The notes under the pieces: model-generated
The model's input: the letters and a program-made list of their open reading frames with translations, nothing else
What the model was told of the DNA's origin: nothing
Databases searched by the model: none
Shown here: piece by piece, positions 24,930 to 34,625 of the stretch
How the letters are laid out: each line of letters begins with the position of its first letter
How positions within the stretch are numbered: the first letter of the stretch is position 1
Program-made: the position numbers and the translations under genes
Assembly: GCA_963831385.1 (NCBI GenBank)
Contig: CAWHPW010000019.1
Location: 124,001 to 188,000, forward strand
Length of the DNA stretch: 64,000 nucleotides
Direction of reading: 5' to 3'
Source of the DNA: JACVRX01 sp963831385
GTDB lineage: Bacteria > Actinomycetota > Actinomycetes > Jiangellales > Jiangellaceae

Positions 24930-25730
24930 TTATTCGCCGCGCAGGATGGCGAGCAGCTGAAGCATCTCGATGTAGAGCCAGACCAGGGTCACGACCAGGC
25001 CGAACGCCGCCGTCCAGGCGTATCGGGCCGGCAGGCCGTTACGCACTCCTTGCTCGATGAAGTCGAAGTCGAGGATCAGGAAGAGTGCGGCCAGCCCGAC
25101 GGCGAACAGGCCGATCGCGATCCCGAGCAGGCCGCTGCGGAATCCGAACGGGCTGTCGCTGGAGCCGAAGATCTGGAACAGGAAGTTGACCAGGACGAAC
25201 ACCAGGTATCCGCCCATCGCGATCATTACCCCGCGCTGGAACTTCGGCGTCACCCGGATCCGGCGGCTGCGGTAGGCCCACAGGGCCACTCCGAACACCG
25301 CCAGCGTGGCGAGCACGGCTTGGGCGACGATGCCGTCCAGGCTGTTGCCGTTGATCTGCATGTTCTCGAACATGAAGCTGACGCTGCCGACGAAGACCCC
25401 CTCGAAGGCGGCGTAGGCAAGGATCAGCGGAGGGCTGGGCTCCCGCTTGAACGCGTTCACCAGACCGAGGACGAGACCGACGATCATGCCGATCCAGAAC
25501 AGTCCGGGCAGTTGCCAACCGACGACCGCGCCGACCAGCAGCACGGCGAAGGTGATGCCGGTCTTGACGACGACGTCGTCGTAAGTCATCCGTCCCGTCT
25601 GAACCGGAGTCGCCGACGGCGCCGAGTACATGTCTTCGAGCTGGTCAGCCCTCGGCGTTGCAGCGTCGACCCCAGCGCGGGTCCCGCTGAACCCCTCGGT
25701 CCGGTTGAAGACCGGGTTGTTGCTGTGCAT
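24930..25730 (-). CDS. Bax inhibitor-1/YccA family membrane protein
   Basis: A 266-residue BI-1 family protein. A soluble N-terminal leader of about 55 residues precedes seven hydrophobic helices. The YAAFEGVFVGSVSF segment (near 122) and the DFDFIEQGVRNGLPARYAWTAAFGLVVTLVWLYIEML C-terminus are typical of the actinobacterial branch. Homologues act as pH-sensitive calcium leak channels or protease modulators. ATG 25730 with GAGGAG six bases upstream is chosen over a longer frame to 25775. Monocistronic. Confidence 0.9.
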   Translation of the reverse strand: MHSNNPVFNRTEGFSGTRAGVDAATPRADQLEDMYSAPSATPVQTGRMTYDDVVVKTGITFAVLLVGAVVGWQLPGLFWIGMIVGLVLGLVNAFKREPSPPLILAYAAFEGVFVGSVSFMFENMQINGNSLDGIVAQAVLATLAVFGVALWAYRSRRIRVTPKFQRGVMIAMGGYLVFVLVNFLFQIFGSSDSPFGFRSGLLGIAIGLFAVGLAALFLILDFDFIEQGVRNGLPARYAWTAAFGLVVTLVWLYIEMLQLLAILRGE

Positions 25731-25835
25731 GGTTCTCCTCCACACCCGCGAACCCGCTCGAGACGGGTCCGTCACTGGTTCAACAATACGGGTGTGCGAA
25801 CGGTTCCCGACAGATATGGGCTGCCGCGCCGCGCC

Positions 25836-26885
25836 TCAGGCGGCCAGCTCCGGCCGTTTGATCGTGGCGCGGTATGCGTTCTCGTAGCCCTCGGCCATCA
25901 CCTCGGGTCGGAACCGGTCGACGACGTCCTTGCGGCACAACTCGGGATCGATCGTGTCGACCTCGCGCAGTGCTCCGGGAAGCTCGTCAGGATGGTCGCA
26001 GACGATCCCGGTCAGCCCGTCGATGACGACTTCGGGGACCGAGCCGCGACGCAGCGCGACGACGGGTGTCCCGCAGGCCAGTGCCTCGATCATGACCATG
26101 CCGAACGGCTCCTCCCACAGAATGGGGAAGAGCAGGCAGCCGGCTCGGGAGAGCAGTTCCTTCTTCTCCGTGGAGCTCACCTCACCCAGCCACTCGGTGT
26201 CCGGGCCGAGCCGCGGGGCGATCTCCGCCTCGAAGTACGCCTTCTCCAGCGGTTCGGCGCACTTCGCCGCGAGCACGATCCGCCGACCAGCCGTGCGAGC
26301 AGCGTCGATGGCGACATGCATGCCTTTGTCCTGCACACATCGGCCGAGGAAGAAAACCCAGTCTTCCTTCTCGTCCCGGAACGGAAAGCCGTCGACGCGC
26401 AGCGCGTTGTGTACGGTCGCCCGCCAATTCAGGTCTGGGGCGATCCGACGCTGACGGTCTGAGATCGCCACCAGCGACACCGTCGTGCCGAGCTGGCGGT
26501 AGTACTCACCAAGCTCCCCCGCGACCGGTCCGTGCACCGTCACGACGGTGGGCACGTCCCGGCCGGCGGCGACGAGTGGGCCAGCCATCGAGTGATCATG
26601 AACCACGTCGACGTCGACCTCGTCGAGAATCCGGGCCACGCGCGCGGCGTGGAGCACCTCGGGAAATGGTTCGCCCAGCCGATCGCCCAACGCCTCGGGC
26701 AACGTCCGGATCAGTCGGGCGCGGGTGCGATCTTCACCCACCCCGATGAGCGTGACATCGTGACCTCTGTCGATCAGTCCATCGACCAGGTCTGCCAGTA
26801 CGGCCTCTATGCCCCCGTATTTGCGAGGGGGAACGTCAAACCATGGTGGAGCGACCATGGCGACGCGAAGCTGTTTCGCGTACAC
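25836..26885 (-). CDS. Glycosyltransferase family 4 protein
   Basis: A 349-residue GT-B fold enzyme. The N-terminal domain has PRKYGGIEAVLADLVDGLIDRGHDVTLIG with VDVVHDHS, and the C-terminal donor-binding domain has LGRCVQDKGMHVAIDAAR, FPILWEEPFGMVMIEALACGTPVVA and the E-x7-E pattern. It transfers a sugar from a nucleotide donor in the cytoplasm. GTG 26885 follows AAAGGT. It starts 18 bases after the stop of the debranching-enzyme-like gene and is probably in the same operon, suggesting a role in alpha-glucan or compatible-solute metabolism. Confidence 0.88.
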   Translation of the reverse strand: MYAKQLRVAMVAPPWFDVPPRKYGGIEAVLADLVDGLIDRGHDVTLIGVGEDRTRARLIRTLPEALGDRLGEPFPEVLHAARVARILDEVDVDVVHDHSMAGPLVAAGRDVPTVVTVHGPVAGELGEYYRQLGTTVSLVAISDRQRRIAPDLNWRATVHNALRVDGFPFRDEKEDWVFFLGRCVQDKGMHVAIDAARTAGRRIVLAAKCAEPLEKAYFEAEIAPRLGPDTEWLGEVSSTEKKELLSRAGCLLFPILWEEPFGMVMIEALACGTPVVALRRGSVPEVVIDGLTGIVCDHPDELPGALREVDTIDPELCRKDVVDRFRPEVMAEGYENAYRATIKRPELAA

Positions 26886-26903
26886 GAGCGCACCTTTCAG
26901 TTT

Positions 26904-29081
26904 CTATCGATGCGTCGCTTCCGCGGGCTGGATCCGAGCACCCGGCCGGCTGCGTACTGCTTCCCAGTGACACGGCCGGTGACCGGTGACGACCTCTATG
27001 TCGTCCCGAAGACCTTCGACGCGCGAGCGTCCATCCTGAATCACCAGTGTTACCCGCATGTTGCCGACCGAAACGCCCTTGACCTGCAGAGAGCCCAGTT
27101 CGTCCGGTAATGCCGGATCTAGAGTGAGCACCCCGCGGGGGATGCACGGCTCCGCTCCGATCAGGGCGCGGAGCAGGTGGAGCGGGGTTGCCGAGGCCCA
27201 GGCCTGGGGCGCGCATGCCGTCGGGTACGGGACCGGGTGCGGGTAGACGGTCCGGTCGAAACCACAGATCAACTCGGGCAGCTGGTGGCTGAAGGCCACG
27301 GCCGCGTCCAGGATGCCTAGGGCTACGCGCTGGGCGTGCTCGACGAATCCGTACCGCATCAGGCCACCGACGATGAGCCCGTTGTCGTGCGGCCACACCG
27401 ACCCGTTGTGATAGCTCATCGGGTTGTACGCCGCCATGCTGGAGGCGAGCGTCCGGATTCCCCAGCCGGTGAACATCTCCTGGCTGAGCAGGCGTTCGGC
27501 GACCGCCTCGGCCTTGTCGTCGTCGACGATCCCCGTCCACAGGCAGTGACCCATGTTCGAGGTGAGCGCGTCGATAGGCCGCTTGTCGCGGTCCAGCCCG
27601 AGGGCGTACCAACCCCGGTCAGGCAGCCAGAACTGCTCGTTGAACGCGTGCTTGAGTCGCGCCGCCCGGTCTCGCCAGTACGTCGCGGCACCCGGCTCGC
27701 CCAGGCTTTCCGCCAGCAAGGCGCGGGCCAGGTACGCGGCGTAGACGTAGCCCTGGACCTCGCACAGGGCGACAGGGGGTTGGGCGATCCGGCCGTCGGC
27801 GTAGGTAATGCCGTCCCCGGAGTCCTTCCAGCCCTGGTTGAACAGCCCACGGTCGGTGCTGCGCTGGTACTCGACGAACCCGTCACCGTCGCGGTCGCCG
27901 TAGACCTCGATCCACTCCAGAGCCCGGTCAGCGTGCGGGAGCAGCCGCCTCACCTCGTCGGGGAAGAGGCCCCAACGGTGCAGCTCTCCGAGCAGGATGA
28001 CGAACAACGGCGTCGCGTCCGCCGTTCCGTAATACACGTTGCCGCCGAGGACCAGCGACGCCTCCACCCCGAACCGCAGTTCATGCGCGATTCGCCCGGG
28101 TTGCTCCTCGCTGACCGGGTCGGTCCGGACTCCCTGGTACCGCGCCAATGTCTGCAGCGCTCCCAAAGCCAGCCCCGGGTCGAGCGCCAGCGCCATGTAC
28201 GACGTGATCAGCGAGTCACGCCCGAACACCGCCATGAACCAGGGGGCACCGGCAGCGACGGTGATCTGGTCGGGTACGTCAGGGTCGAAGATCCGTAGTT
28301 CCCCGAGGTCACGCAGGCTACGATCCAGCGTCGCTCGCAGCGCCGCGTTGTCGGTCGCGAGCCGAGGCGCGGACCGCAGCCACTTGGTGGCGCGCTGGAA
28401 CGGATCGGCCTTCTCCAAAGGCTGCCCGGAGGGGAACGCCTGCGGCGACTCGACCCCATCGATTTGGGGCGTGACCTGCAGCGTCGTCCGCCAGCTTCCG
28501 CGGGCCGGAACCACCAGGCGGAACACCAGCTGCCGGGCGCTGGCCGTCGCTTCTCCGTCGGCCCGGACAAAGACGCCCCGGCTACGACCCCGCCACCGCC
28601 TGGTCATTTGCAACGAGCCGGCACCGTGCTCGACCTCCAGCTCGCCGCGCTGCCGGACCCGGCCGGCCTTGACGTCGAACAGATCAGCGAAGTCGGCTCC
28701 CGCGCGGATCACCACGGTGCATGCCGCCGGCTCGCCGCCGAGGTTGGACAGCACGACGTCCTCGCGCATACCGGCACCGATGAACCGGTGCCGCTCGACC
28801 AGCAGCGTGCTCTCGGCCTGGCCCGGGCGCGGTCGCGCTCGGCCGACGAACGTTGCATGGTAGGAGCTGTTCTCGATCACGGTCAGCGGTTCGATCAGGT
28901 CGTCGTCGATCCGAAGCTGCCAGGTCGACAGGATCCGGGTGTCGCGGAAGAACAGGCCCTGCGGTGCTCCGGGACCGATGTCTCCGGCGTTGTCGCACAG
29001 GCAGAATGACGTGCCCTCGACCAGTGTCACGGTGCCGCCGCCCAACGGCGCGGCATCCCCGTCGAACACCCATGCCTCCAT
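26904..29081 (-). CDS. Glycogen debranching N-terminal domain-containing protein (amylo-alpha-1,6-glucosidase-like)
   Basis: A 725-residue protein. Residues about 8-205 form the GDE_N_bis domain (TLVEGTSFCLCDNAGDIGPGAPQGLFFRDTRILS). Residues about 260-640 form an (alpha/alpha)6 barrel with PWFMAVFGRDSLITSYMAL, NQGWKDSGDGI and YNPMSYHNGSVWPHDNGLI. It probably hydrolyses alpha-1,6 branches or related oligosaccharides; no signal peptide is present. ATG 29081 is chosen, with AAGGAGGGG 8-10 bases before it; an adjacent in-frame GTG at 29084 is also possible. It is co-oriented with the GT4 gene (18-base gap). Confidence 0.88.
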   Translation of the reverse strand: MEAWVFDGDAAPLGGGTVTLVEGTSFCLCDNAGDIGPGAPQGLFFRDTRILSTWQLRIDDDLIEPLTVIENSSYHATFVGRARPRPGQAESTLLVERHRFIGAGMREDVVLSNLGGEPAACTVVIRAGADFADLFDVKAGRVRQRGELEVEHGAGSLQMTRRWRGRSRGVFVRADGEATASARQLVFRLVVPARGSWRTTLQVTPQIDGVESPQAFPSGQPLEKADPFQRATKWLRSAPRLATDNAALRATLDRSLRDLGELRIFDPDVPDQITVAAGAPWFMAVFGRDSLITSYMALALDPGLALGALQTLARYQGVRTDPVSEEQPGRIAHELRFGVEASLVLGGNVYYGTADATPLFVILLGELHRWGLFPDEVRRLLPHADRALEWIEVYGDRDGDGFVEYQRSTDRGLFNQGWKDSGDGITYADGRIAQPPVALCEVQGYVYAAYLARALLAESLGEPGAATYWRDRAARLKHAFNEQFWLPDRGWYALGLDRDKRPIDALTSNMGHCLWTGIVDDDKAEAVAERLLSQEMFTGWGIRTLASSMAAYNPMSYHNGSVWPHDNGLIVGGLMRYGFVEHAQRVALGILDAAVAFSHQLPELICGFDRTVYPHPVPYPTACAPQAWASATPLHLLRALIGAEPCIPRGVLTLDPALPDELGSLQVKGVSVGNMRVTLVIQDGRSRVEGLRDDIEVVTGHRPCHWEAVRSRPGARIQPAEATHR

Positions 29082-29235
29082 CACGAGCCCCTCCTTCGTT
29101 TCCCCCCGTTCGGGCCCGGTCAACCCCGAGAGGTCCCTTACTCCATTGGAACGCACATGGCGGGTTCGTATGACATGCCGCGCCGGATTGTTAGCGGACG
29201 TAGACTGCGTCGTCAGCAACCGCGAGGAGTCAACG

Positions 29236-30960
29236 ATGATCCTCGAACCACCCGCCGCCCTGCCGACGAGCGCCCTGCTCGACCGTGTCCGGGCGAGCGT
29301 CATCGGTTCCGATCACGTGATCGACGGGCCGTTCGGCCCACGCCGGCTGGTATACGCCGACTACACGGCCAGCGGACGCTCGGTGTCGTTCATCGAAGAC
29401 TTCATCCGTGAGCGGGTACTGCCCGCATACGCCAACACCCACACCGAGTCCAGCGGCACCGGCTTGCAGACCACCATCCTGCGCGAGGACGCGCGGCAAA
29501 TCGTTCGCGACGCAGTGGGGGGCAACGACGACACGGTCGTGGTGTTCTGCGGCTCCGGAGCGACCTCTGCCATCGACAAGATGGTCGGCATCCTCGGCCT
29601 GCGCTCGGCCGGGTACGCGGCAGCGAACTCGCTCCCCCCGCCACAGCGCCCGGTCGTCTTCATCGGCCCCTACGAGCACCACTCCAACGAGCTGCCCTGG
29701 CGGGAATCGATCGCCGACGTGGTGACGATTCCGGAGGACCGCGACGGGCATGTCGACCTCGCCGCGCTGCAGACGGAGTTGGCCAACTATGCCGACCGAC
29801 CGCTGCGGATCGGCGCGTTCTCGGCCGCCTCGAACGTCACGGGGATCCTCACCGACACCCCGGCCATCGCCCGCACGCTGCACGAGCACGACGCACTGTC
29901 GTTCTGGGACTTCGCCGCCGCAGCGCCGTATGTCGAGATCGACATGAACCCGGCAGACGACCCGCTTGGCTATCTCGACGCCATCTTCCTCTCGCCGCAC
30001 AAGTTCGTCGGGGGGCCTGGCACGCCGGGGGTCCTCGCCGCCCGGCGGGAGCTGTTCGGCAACCCGGTGCCTGTCGTCGTCGGCGGCGGGACCGTCGCCT
30101 ACGTCAACCCGACCGAGCATCGCTACCTCGCCGATCCCGCGCACCGCGAGGAGGGCGGCACGCCGGCGATCGTGGAGTCGATCCGGGCCGGGCTGGTCCT
30201 TCAGCTCAAGCAGGCCGTCGGCGCCGACGTCATCCGGGCTCATGAGACCGACTACGTCCGCCGTGCCATCCAGTCGTGGGCCGCCCACCCACACATCCAG
30301 ATCCTGGGCAATCTCGGCGCGGACCGGCTCGCCATCGTCTCCTTCGAGGTCCGTCGGCCCGCCGGCCGCCGGCTGCACCACAACTTCGTCGTCGCCGTGC
30401 TCAACGACCTGTTCGGCATCCAGGCCCGCGGCGGCTGTTCGTGCGCCGGGCCGTATGGACACCGGCTTCTCGACATCGACCTCGACACGTCGCACCAGTT
30501 CGAGCAGGAGATCCTGCACGGCTGCGAGGGCATCAAGCCCGGCTGGACAAGGGTGAACTTCAACTACTTCATCGGCGAGGACGCCTTCCGCTACGTCGTC
30601 GAGGCAGTTCACTTGATCGCCGACAACGGATACCGGCTGCTTCCCGAGTACTCCTTCGATCCGCTGACGGGCCTGTGGCGGCACCGTGAGTGTCCGCCTG
30701 CTCCGGCCGTCCGGCTATCAGAGATCACGTATGACGATGGCGCGATGCAGTTCCCGGCGCCTGAGCTCGCCGCTCCAGCCGCCTCATTGCAGGACTGCCT
30801 GGACGAGGCGCGCAAGCTGCTCGAGACGCTTCCCGAACCGGATTCCGACGGCGCGGACGAGTCCGTCCGGGTCTCCGCGGAGTTCGAGCGTCTGCGGTGG
30901 TTCGAGCTCCCGGCCACTGCTGCCACGTTCAGTCCCACCGCCCGCGTGCTTCGCAACTGA
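29236..30960 (+). CDS. Aminotransferase class V-fold PLP enzyme (cysteine desulfurase-like)
   Basis: A 574-residue fold type I PLP enzyme. The Schiff-base lysine is K256 in SPHKFVGGPGTPG. NTHTESSGTG near 63 and the FWDFAAAAPYVEIDMNP stretch are NifS/Csd-like. A cysteine pair, C401 and C403 in GGCSCAGPYGH, stands where cysteine desulfurases have their active-site Cys loop. After about residue 440 there is an extra 130-residue tail that I do not recognise. Sulfur or selenium mobilisation is possible, but no scaffold genes are nearby. ATG 29236 follows GAGGAG. It converges on the MMPL gene with 10 bases between stops. Confidence 0.82.
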   Translation: MILEPPAALPTSALLDRVRASVIGSDHVIDGPFGPRRLVYADYTASGRSVSFIEDFIRERVLPAYANTHTESSGTGLQTTILREDARQIVRDAVGGNDDTVVVFCGSGATSAIDKMVGILGLRSAGYAAANSLPPPQRPVVFIGPYEHHSNELPWRESIADVVTIPEDRDGHVDLAALQTELANYADRPLRIGAFSAASNVTGILTDTPAIARTLHEHDALSFWDFAAAAPYVEIDMNPADDPLGYLDAIFLSPHKFVGGPGTPGVLAARRELFGNPVPVVVGGGTVAYVNPTEHRYLADPAHREEGGTPAIVESIRAGLVLQLKQAVGADVIRAHETDYVRRAIQSWAAHPHIQILGNLGADRLAIVSFEVRRPAGRRLHHNFVVAVLNDLFGIQARGGCSCAGPYGHRLLDIDLDTSHQFEQEILHGCEGIKPGWTRVNFNYFIGEDAFRYVVEAVHLIADNGYRLLPEYSFDPLTGLWRHRECPPAPAVRLSEITYDDGAMQFPAPELAAPAASLQDCLDEARKLLETLPEPDSDGADESVRVSAEFERLRWFELPATAATFSPTARVLRN

Positions 30961-30970
30961 ACCGCGGCGG

Positions 30971-33085
30971 CTAGGTGCGTAGCTGGAGCGACGGCTCCTC
31001 GACCTCGTCGATGTCCACGTCAGGCTGGCGGGTGAGCGCGCTCGGCCACCACATCCGCCCGCCAAGGTCGAGGTTGAGGGCCGTCACGAGTACCGATCGG
31101 ACGACCAGCGTGTCCAGCAAGACGCCGAAAGCTACCGCGAAGCCGATCTGGGCGAAGGCAACCACGGGCAGCGTCGTCAGAACGGCAAACGTGCCAGCCA
31201 GCACCAGGCCAGCGGACGTGATCACCCCTCCGGTGGCGGCGAGAGCGATGAGTGCCCCGCGCCGGGTGCCGTACTGCCGCGCCTCCTCGTGTACGCGGGT
31301 CATCAGGAAGATGTTGTAGTCGATCCCGAGGGCGACCAGGAACACGAAGACGAACAGCGGGAAGGCCGTGTCGGCGCCCGCGAAGCCGAAGACGTGCTCG
31401 AAGACGAGCGCGCTGACACCGAGGGCTGCAGCGAAGGACAACACCACGGTTGCAATCAAGATCAGCGGCGCCACCAATGCCCGCAACAACAGGGCGAGGA
31501 TCACGAACACCGCGGCCAGCACCAGCGGCATGATGACCCAGCTGTCGCGCTCCGCGGCCCGCTGGGCATCGAGGTTGACAGCTGTGTTTCCGCCGACCAG
31601 AGCATCGGCGTCGGGGACCGCGTGGACGCTCTCCCGAACGCGGTCGACGGTGTCCTGGGCCTCGCGACTGTCGGGAGCGGCTTCGAGCGTCCCCTCGATA
31701 AATGCGTAGTCGCCTGCGACGACGGGCTCACTCACCTCGGCGATTCCCTCGGCGCTGGCCAACGCCTCGGCCACCGGCTCGGCCGCTGCTGCAGCGGAGA
31801 CGACGACAACGGGAGTGCCGGTCCCGGCTGGGAAGTGGCGCGCCAGCGCCTCTTCCCCGGCGATCGACGCCGGCTTGTCCACGAACGAGTCGCGGTTCGC
31901 CAGCACCCCGGTGTCCAGTGTCACGAGCCCGAGCGCCATCGCGCCGAGGGCGAGAGACGTGCCGATCCAAACCGCGCGCGGCCGGCGGGCGATGCGCCGG
32001 CCGACCCCGGCCCAGAAACCAGTTTCGGTGGGTTCGGCCGAACCGTACCCGGGCTTGACGGGCCAGAAAACCCAGCGCCCCACGACCACGAGCAGTGCCG
32101 GCAGAAGAGTCAGCATGGCGAGCACGCCCACGACGACGCCGATCGCGAGCACCGGGCCCATCCCGCGAGTCGAGTTCATCTGAGCGGCCAGGAGGCAGAG
32201 CATTCCCACAGCGACGGTCGCCGCACTCGCGATGATGGCCGGGCTGGCGCGGCGCAGACCGTAGGCCATCGCCTCGTGCCGATCTTCGTGCCGGCGCAAC
32301 TCCTCGCGGTAGCGGGCCACGATGAGCAGGGCGTAGTCGGTACTGGCGCCGAAGACGAGCACCAGCAAGATGCCCGCGGTCTGCGCGTTGACGGTGATAC
32401 CTGCGTATTCGGCCAGCAGATACACGACGGCCTGGGCGACAGTAAGTGCCACGAACGCAGACAGCACCGGGAACAGCCACATCACCGGGCTGCGATAGGA
32501 CAACAGGAGGATCACGATGACGACGGCCATCGCCGAGTACAGCAGCGTGGTGTCGATTCCCTCGAACGCTTCGGAGAAGTCCGCCGCAATCCCAGCAGGC
32601 CCGGTCACATAGGCATCCAGCCCGACGGGCGTATCGCTGATGATCTGTGCGATCTCGTCGACCGCGGCGCCGATCTCGAACCATCCGCCATCGCCAGGGT
32701 CGATCTCGACGATGACCTGCAGTGCTTCACCGTCAGTCGAGGGCAGTGGTCCGATCGGCTCCGCCTTCACACTGTCGAGCTGACCGATCTCCTGTGCATG
32801 CGCCGCAGCTGTGGCGAGGTCGTCCTCGGTGATCCCACCCGACCGCTCGTAGACGACGATCGCGGGCAGCGAGTCTCCAGTGGCGAAGGCTTCCTGTTGG
32901 AGCTCGACGACTCTGGTCGATTCGGCGTCGCCAGGTAGCCACGACGCCGCGTCGTTGTCCTGAGCACCCATCAGCTTTGCCGACAGCGGATACGCCACCG
33001 CCATGACGGCGATCCAGAATCCGACGACGAGCCACTTCGCTCGCCGGCCGCAGACCGCTGCTGCCAGCCTGGCCATCACATTCAT
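30971..33085 (-). CDS. MMPL family RND transporter
   Basis: A 704-residue protein with the MMPL/RND arrangement: one N-terminal helix, an extracytoplasmic loop (about 45-180), a block of five to six helices, a second loop (about 390-515) and a final helical block. Motifs include GASTDYALLIVARYREELRRHEDRHEAM and its duplicate ALGIDYNIFLMTRVHEEARQYGTRRG, carrying the Asp-Tyr proton-relay residues. It is likely to export lipids or hydrophobic compounds. ATG 33085 follows GAGGGG. It is a single gene without an adjacent regulator. Confidence 0.9.
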   Translation of the reverse strand: MNVMARLAAAVCGRRAKWLVVGFWIAVMAVAYPLSAKLMGAQDNDAASWLPGDAESTRVVELQQEAFATGDSLPAIVVYERSGGITEDDLATAAAHAQEIGQLDSVKAEPIGPLPSTDGEALQVIVEIDPGDGGWFEIGAAVDEIAQIISDTPVGLDAYVTGPAGIAADFSEAFEGIDTTLLYSAMAVVIVILLLSYRSPVMWLFPVLSAFVALTVAQAVVYLLAEYAGITVNAQTAGILLVLVFGASTDYALLIVARYREELRRHEDRHEAMAYGLRRASPAIIASAATVAVGMLCLLAAQMNSTRGMGPVLAIGVVVGVLAMLTLLPALLVVVGRWVFWPVKPGYGSAEPTETGFWAGVGRRIARRPRAVWIGTSLALGAMALGLVTLDTGVLANRDSFVDKPASIAGEEALARHFPAGTGTPVVVVSAAAAAEPVAEALASAEGIAEVSEPVVAGDYAFIEGTLEAAPDSREAQDTVDRVRESVHAVPDADALVGGNTAVNLDAQRAAERDSWVIMPLVLAAVFVILALLLRALVAPLILIATVVLSFAAALGVSALVFEHVFGFAGADTAFPLFVFVFLVALGIDYNIFLMTRVHEEARQYGTRRGALIALAATGGVITSAGLVLAGTFAVLTTLPVVAFAQIGFAVAFGVLLDTLVVRSVLVTALNLDLGGRMWWPSALTRQPDVDIDEVEEPSLQLRT

Positions 33086-33249
33086 CTGGTCCCCTCAGCC
33101 GATACGTACTCGACCTCTCCGAGCATGCCAGGTGCCTGTGCAGCTGGGATGGCGTGGCCGGACTTAGCTGGGGTGGCTGAAGTGCGATGCATCACATCGA
33201 CGTGATCGCTGTTGATCAGGTTCGCTGGTCCGCGACGGAGGACGCATCT

Positions 33250-33272
33250 GTTCGCCTGATCGTCAGGTGAAC
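33250..33272 (-). terminator. Hairpin downstream of TIGR03086 gene
   Basis: Arms GTTCGCCTGA (33250-33259) and TCAGGTGAAC (33263-33272) pair with one G-T wobble around a 3-base loop, 12 bases beyond the stop of the minus-strand TIGR03086 gene. It is a probable terminator isolating it from the MMPL gene. Confidence 0.45.
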
Positions 33273-33284
33273 AACCGGCCGAGG

Positions 33285-33851
33285 TCAGCCGGCCTTCCGC
33301 CCGAACATGGCAAGCAGACGGGTCTGGGCGTCCGCCCCGTCGGGCATCGCCGGACGTTCGGCGATCGCTCCGGATGCTCGGTAGGACTCCTCCTGCGAGA
33401 TGAACTCGTCGACGGAGAATTCGACCAACTCAGGGTCGAGTCGAGTGTCCGCGCCGATCGCCGTAGCCAGGTCCCAGGCGTGCACGACGTGGTCGAAGAT
33501 CAGCTGCGTGAGGTAGAAGCTCGCGGGGAAGTCGCCGGCGGACAGATGCACTGTCGACTCGGCTGACGGCAGCGCACCGACGGCCCGGACGGCGTCGTCA
33601 TGTGCTGCGCGCCACGCCGCTTTGGGATCGTCAGCGAGCTGATCACCGTCGAACCGGTCCCCGACCTGCTCGATGGTTTGGCCACGCAACAGTGGCGGAA
33701 CCCACAGGTCCTCGACCGCGACATGATTGACCAGGGTGCGGACGTCCCATTCGGTGCACGGTGTGTCCAGGGCCCACTGATCAGCTCCGACCTCGGCCAC
33801 CCTTCGGTCGAACTCCCGACACGATCGTCCGAACAGCCTGACCAGGTCCAC
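33285..33851 (-). CDS. TIGR03086 family metal-binding protein (mycothiol-dependent DinB-like)
   Basis: A 188-residue DinB/mycothiol maleylpyruvate isomerase-type four-helix protein. WALDTPCTEWDVRTLVNHVAVEDLW (about 26-50) and LIFDHVVHAWDLATAIGAD (about 126-145) provide the three-His metal site and match TIGR03086. Members are thought to bind a divalent metal and use mycothiol as cofactor, consistent with mca in the same window. The substrate is unknown. GTG 33851 is preceded by GGGAGGA, which decides it over the longer frame to 33914. Confidence 0.85.
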   Translation of the reverse strand: MDLVRLFGRSCREFDRRVAEVGADQWALDTPCTEWDVRTLVNHVAVEDLWVPPLLRGQTIEQVGDRFDGDQLADDPKAAWRAAHDDAVRAVGALPSAESTVHLSAGDFPASFYLTQLIFDHVVHAWDLATAIGADTRLDPELVEFSVDEFISQEESYRASGAIAERPAMPDGADAQTRLLAMFGRKAG

Positions 33852-33958
33852 GTGTCCTCCCTCGCCTTCGACGGGGTCAACTCGCCGGCTCGCATCGTAG
33901 ACGCAGGGGGACACCCACTCGCCCGTGCGGGAGGACGGTCAGTAGCTAGCGGTTCGAT

Positions 33959-34357
33959 TCACTCCGGCTGAGACTCGGCGAGTACTTCGTCGGCCGGAGT
34001 CGGTTCGGCTGCCGGTTCCGATGCCGGTTCCGGCGCAAAGTGAAACGCCCGGTTCAGGCCGGTGATGTCCAGCACGCGCCGAACCTGGGGCTGGATGTCG
34101 ACGAGCGTGACCACCGCACCGCACCGGGCCAGTCGTTTGCGCAGCAGGACCAGCATGCCCAGCCCACTCGAGTCGAGATAGGAGACCGTCGACAGATCGA
34201 GATGCACTGACCGGTCGGCAGGCACCGCAAGGATCTCGTCGCGCAGATCGGGCACCTGGGTGACGTCGATTTCTCCGGTCCAGCGCAAACTCGTCACCGG
34301 ATGCCCCCCGGCAGCCGAGAACACCGCTGCGGAAGCGGGATTCGCGCGTCGTCCCAT
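33959..34357 (-). CDS. STAS domain anti-sigma factor antagonist
   Basis: A 132-residue protein. Residues about 20-105 form a STAS domain with the phosphorylation loop STVSYLDSSGLGML; S63 is the likely site modified by a HATPase_c kinase. A Glu/Pro/Ala-rich tail follows (PEPASEPAAEPTPADE). Such proteins release sigma factors by binding anti-sigma factors in partner-switching cascades. No cognate kinase or sigma gene is visible nearby, so it is an orphan here. ATG 34357. The 268 bases upstream, shared with the divergent VOC gene, contain an imperfect dyad near 34453-34478 but no gene. Confidence 0.85.
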   Translation of the reverse strand: MGRRANPASAAVFSAAGGHPVTSLRWTGEIDVTQVPDLRDEILAVPADRSVHLDLSTVSYLDSSGLGMLVLLRKRLARCGAVVTLVDIQPQVRRVLDITGLNRAFHFAPEPASEPAAEPTPADEVLAESQPE

Positions 34358-34625
34358 GACATCGCCCTGTCAGGATGAAGGAAAGTGGGCGCCGACTGCT
34401 TGACGACCGCTGGTTCAGTCTCTCCCGGCCATGACACGTCGGCAAGGCCTCAGTCGAGGCAAGTTGTGCCTCCTCGACGGCACCATCAGCGCGCGACGTA
34501 GGCCACGCCGTACGGATTCAGGGTGCGGACCAGCGGGCCTGTCAACGGCGTCCATCAATGCCCCGGCCGGGACATGATCACTATCCGGAAGGAGATCGTC
34601 CGGAATGGGCTCTACAGTGCCGGGC

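Noticed and set aside
29230..30684. 484-codon minus-strand frame
   Set aside because: It is antisense to the class V PLP enzyme, whose motifs and Shine-Dalgarno site are convincing.
31289..32938. 549-codon plus-strand frame inside the MMPL gene
   Set aside because: It is antisense to a clear RND transporter; His/Arg/Gln-rich with no domain.
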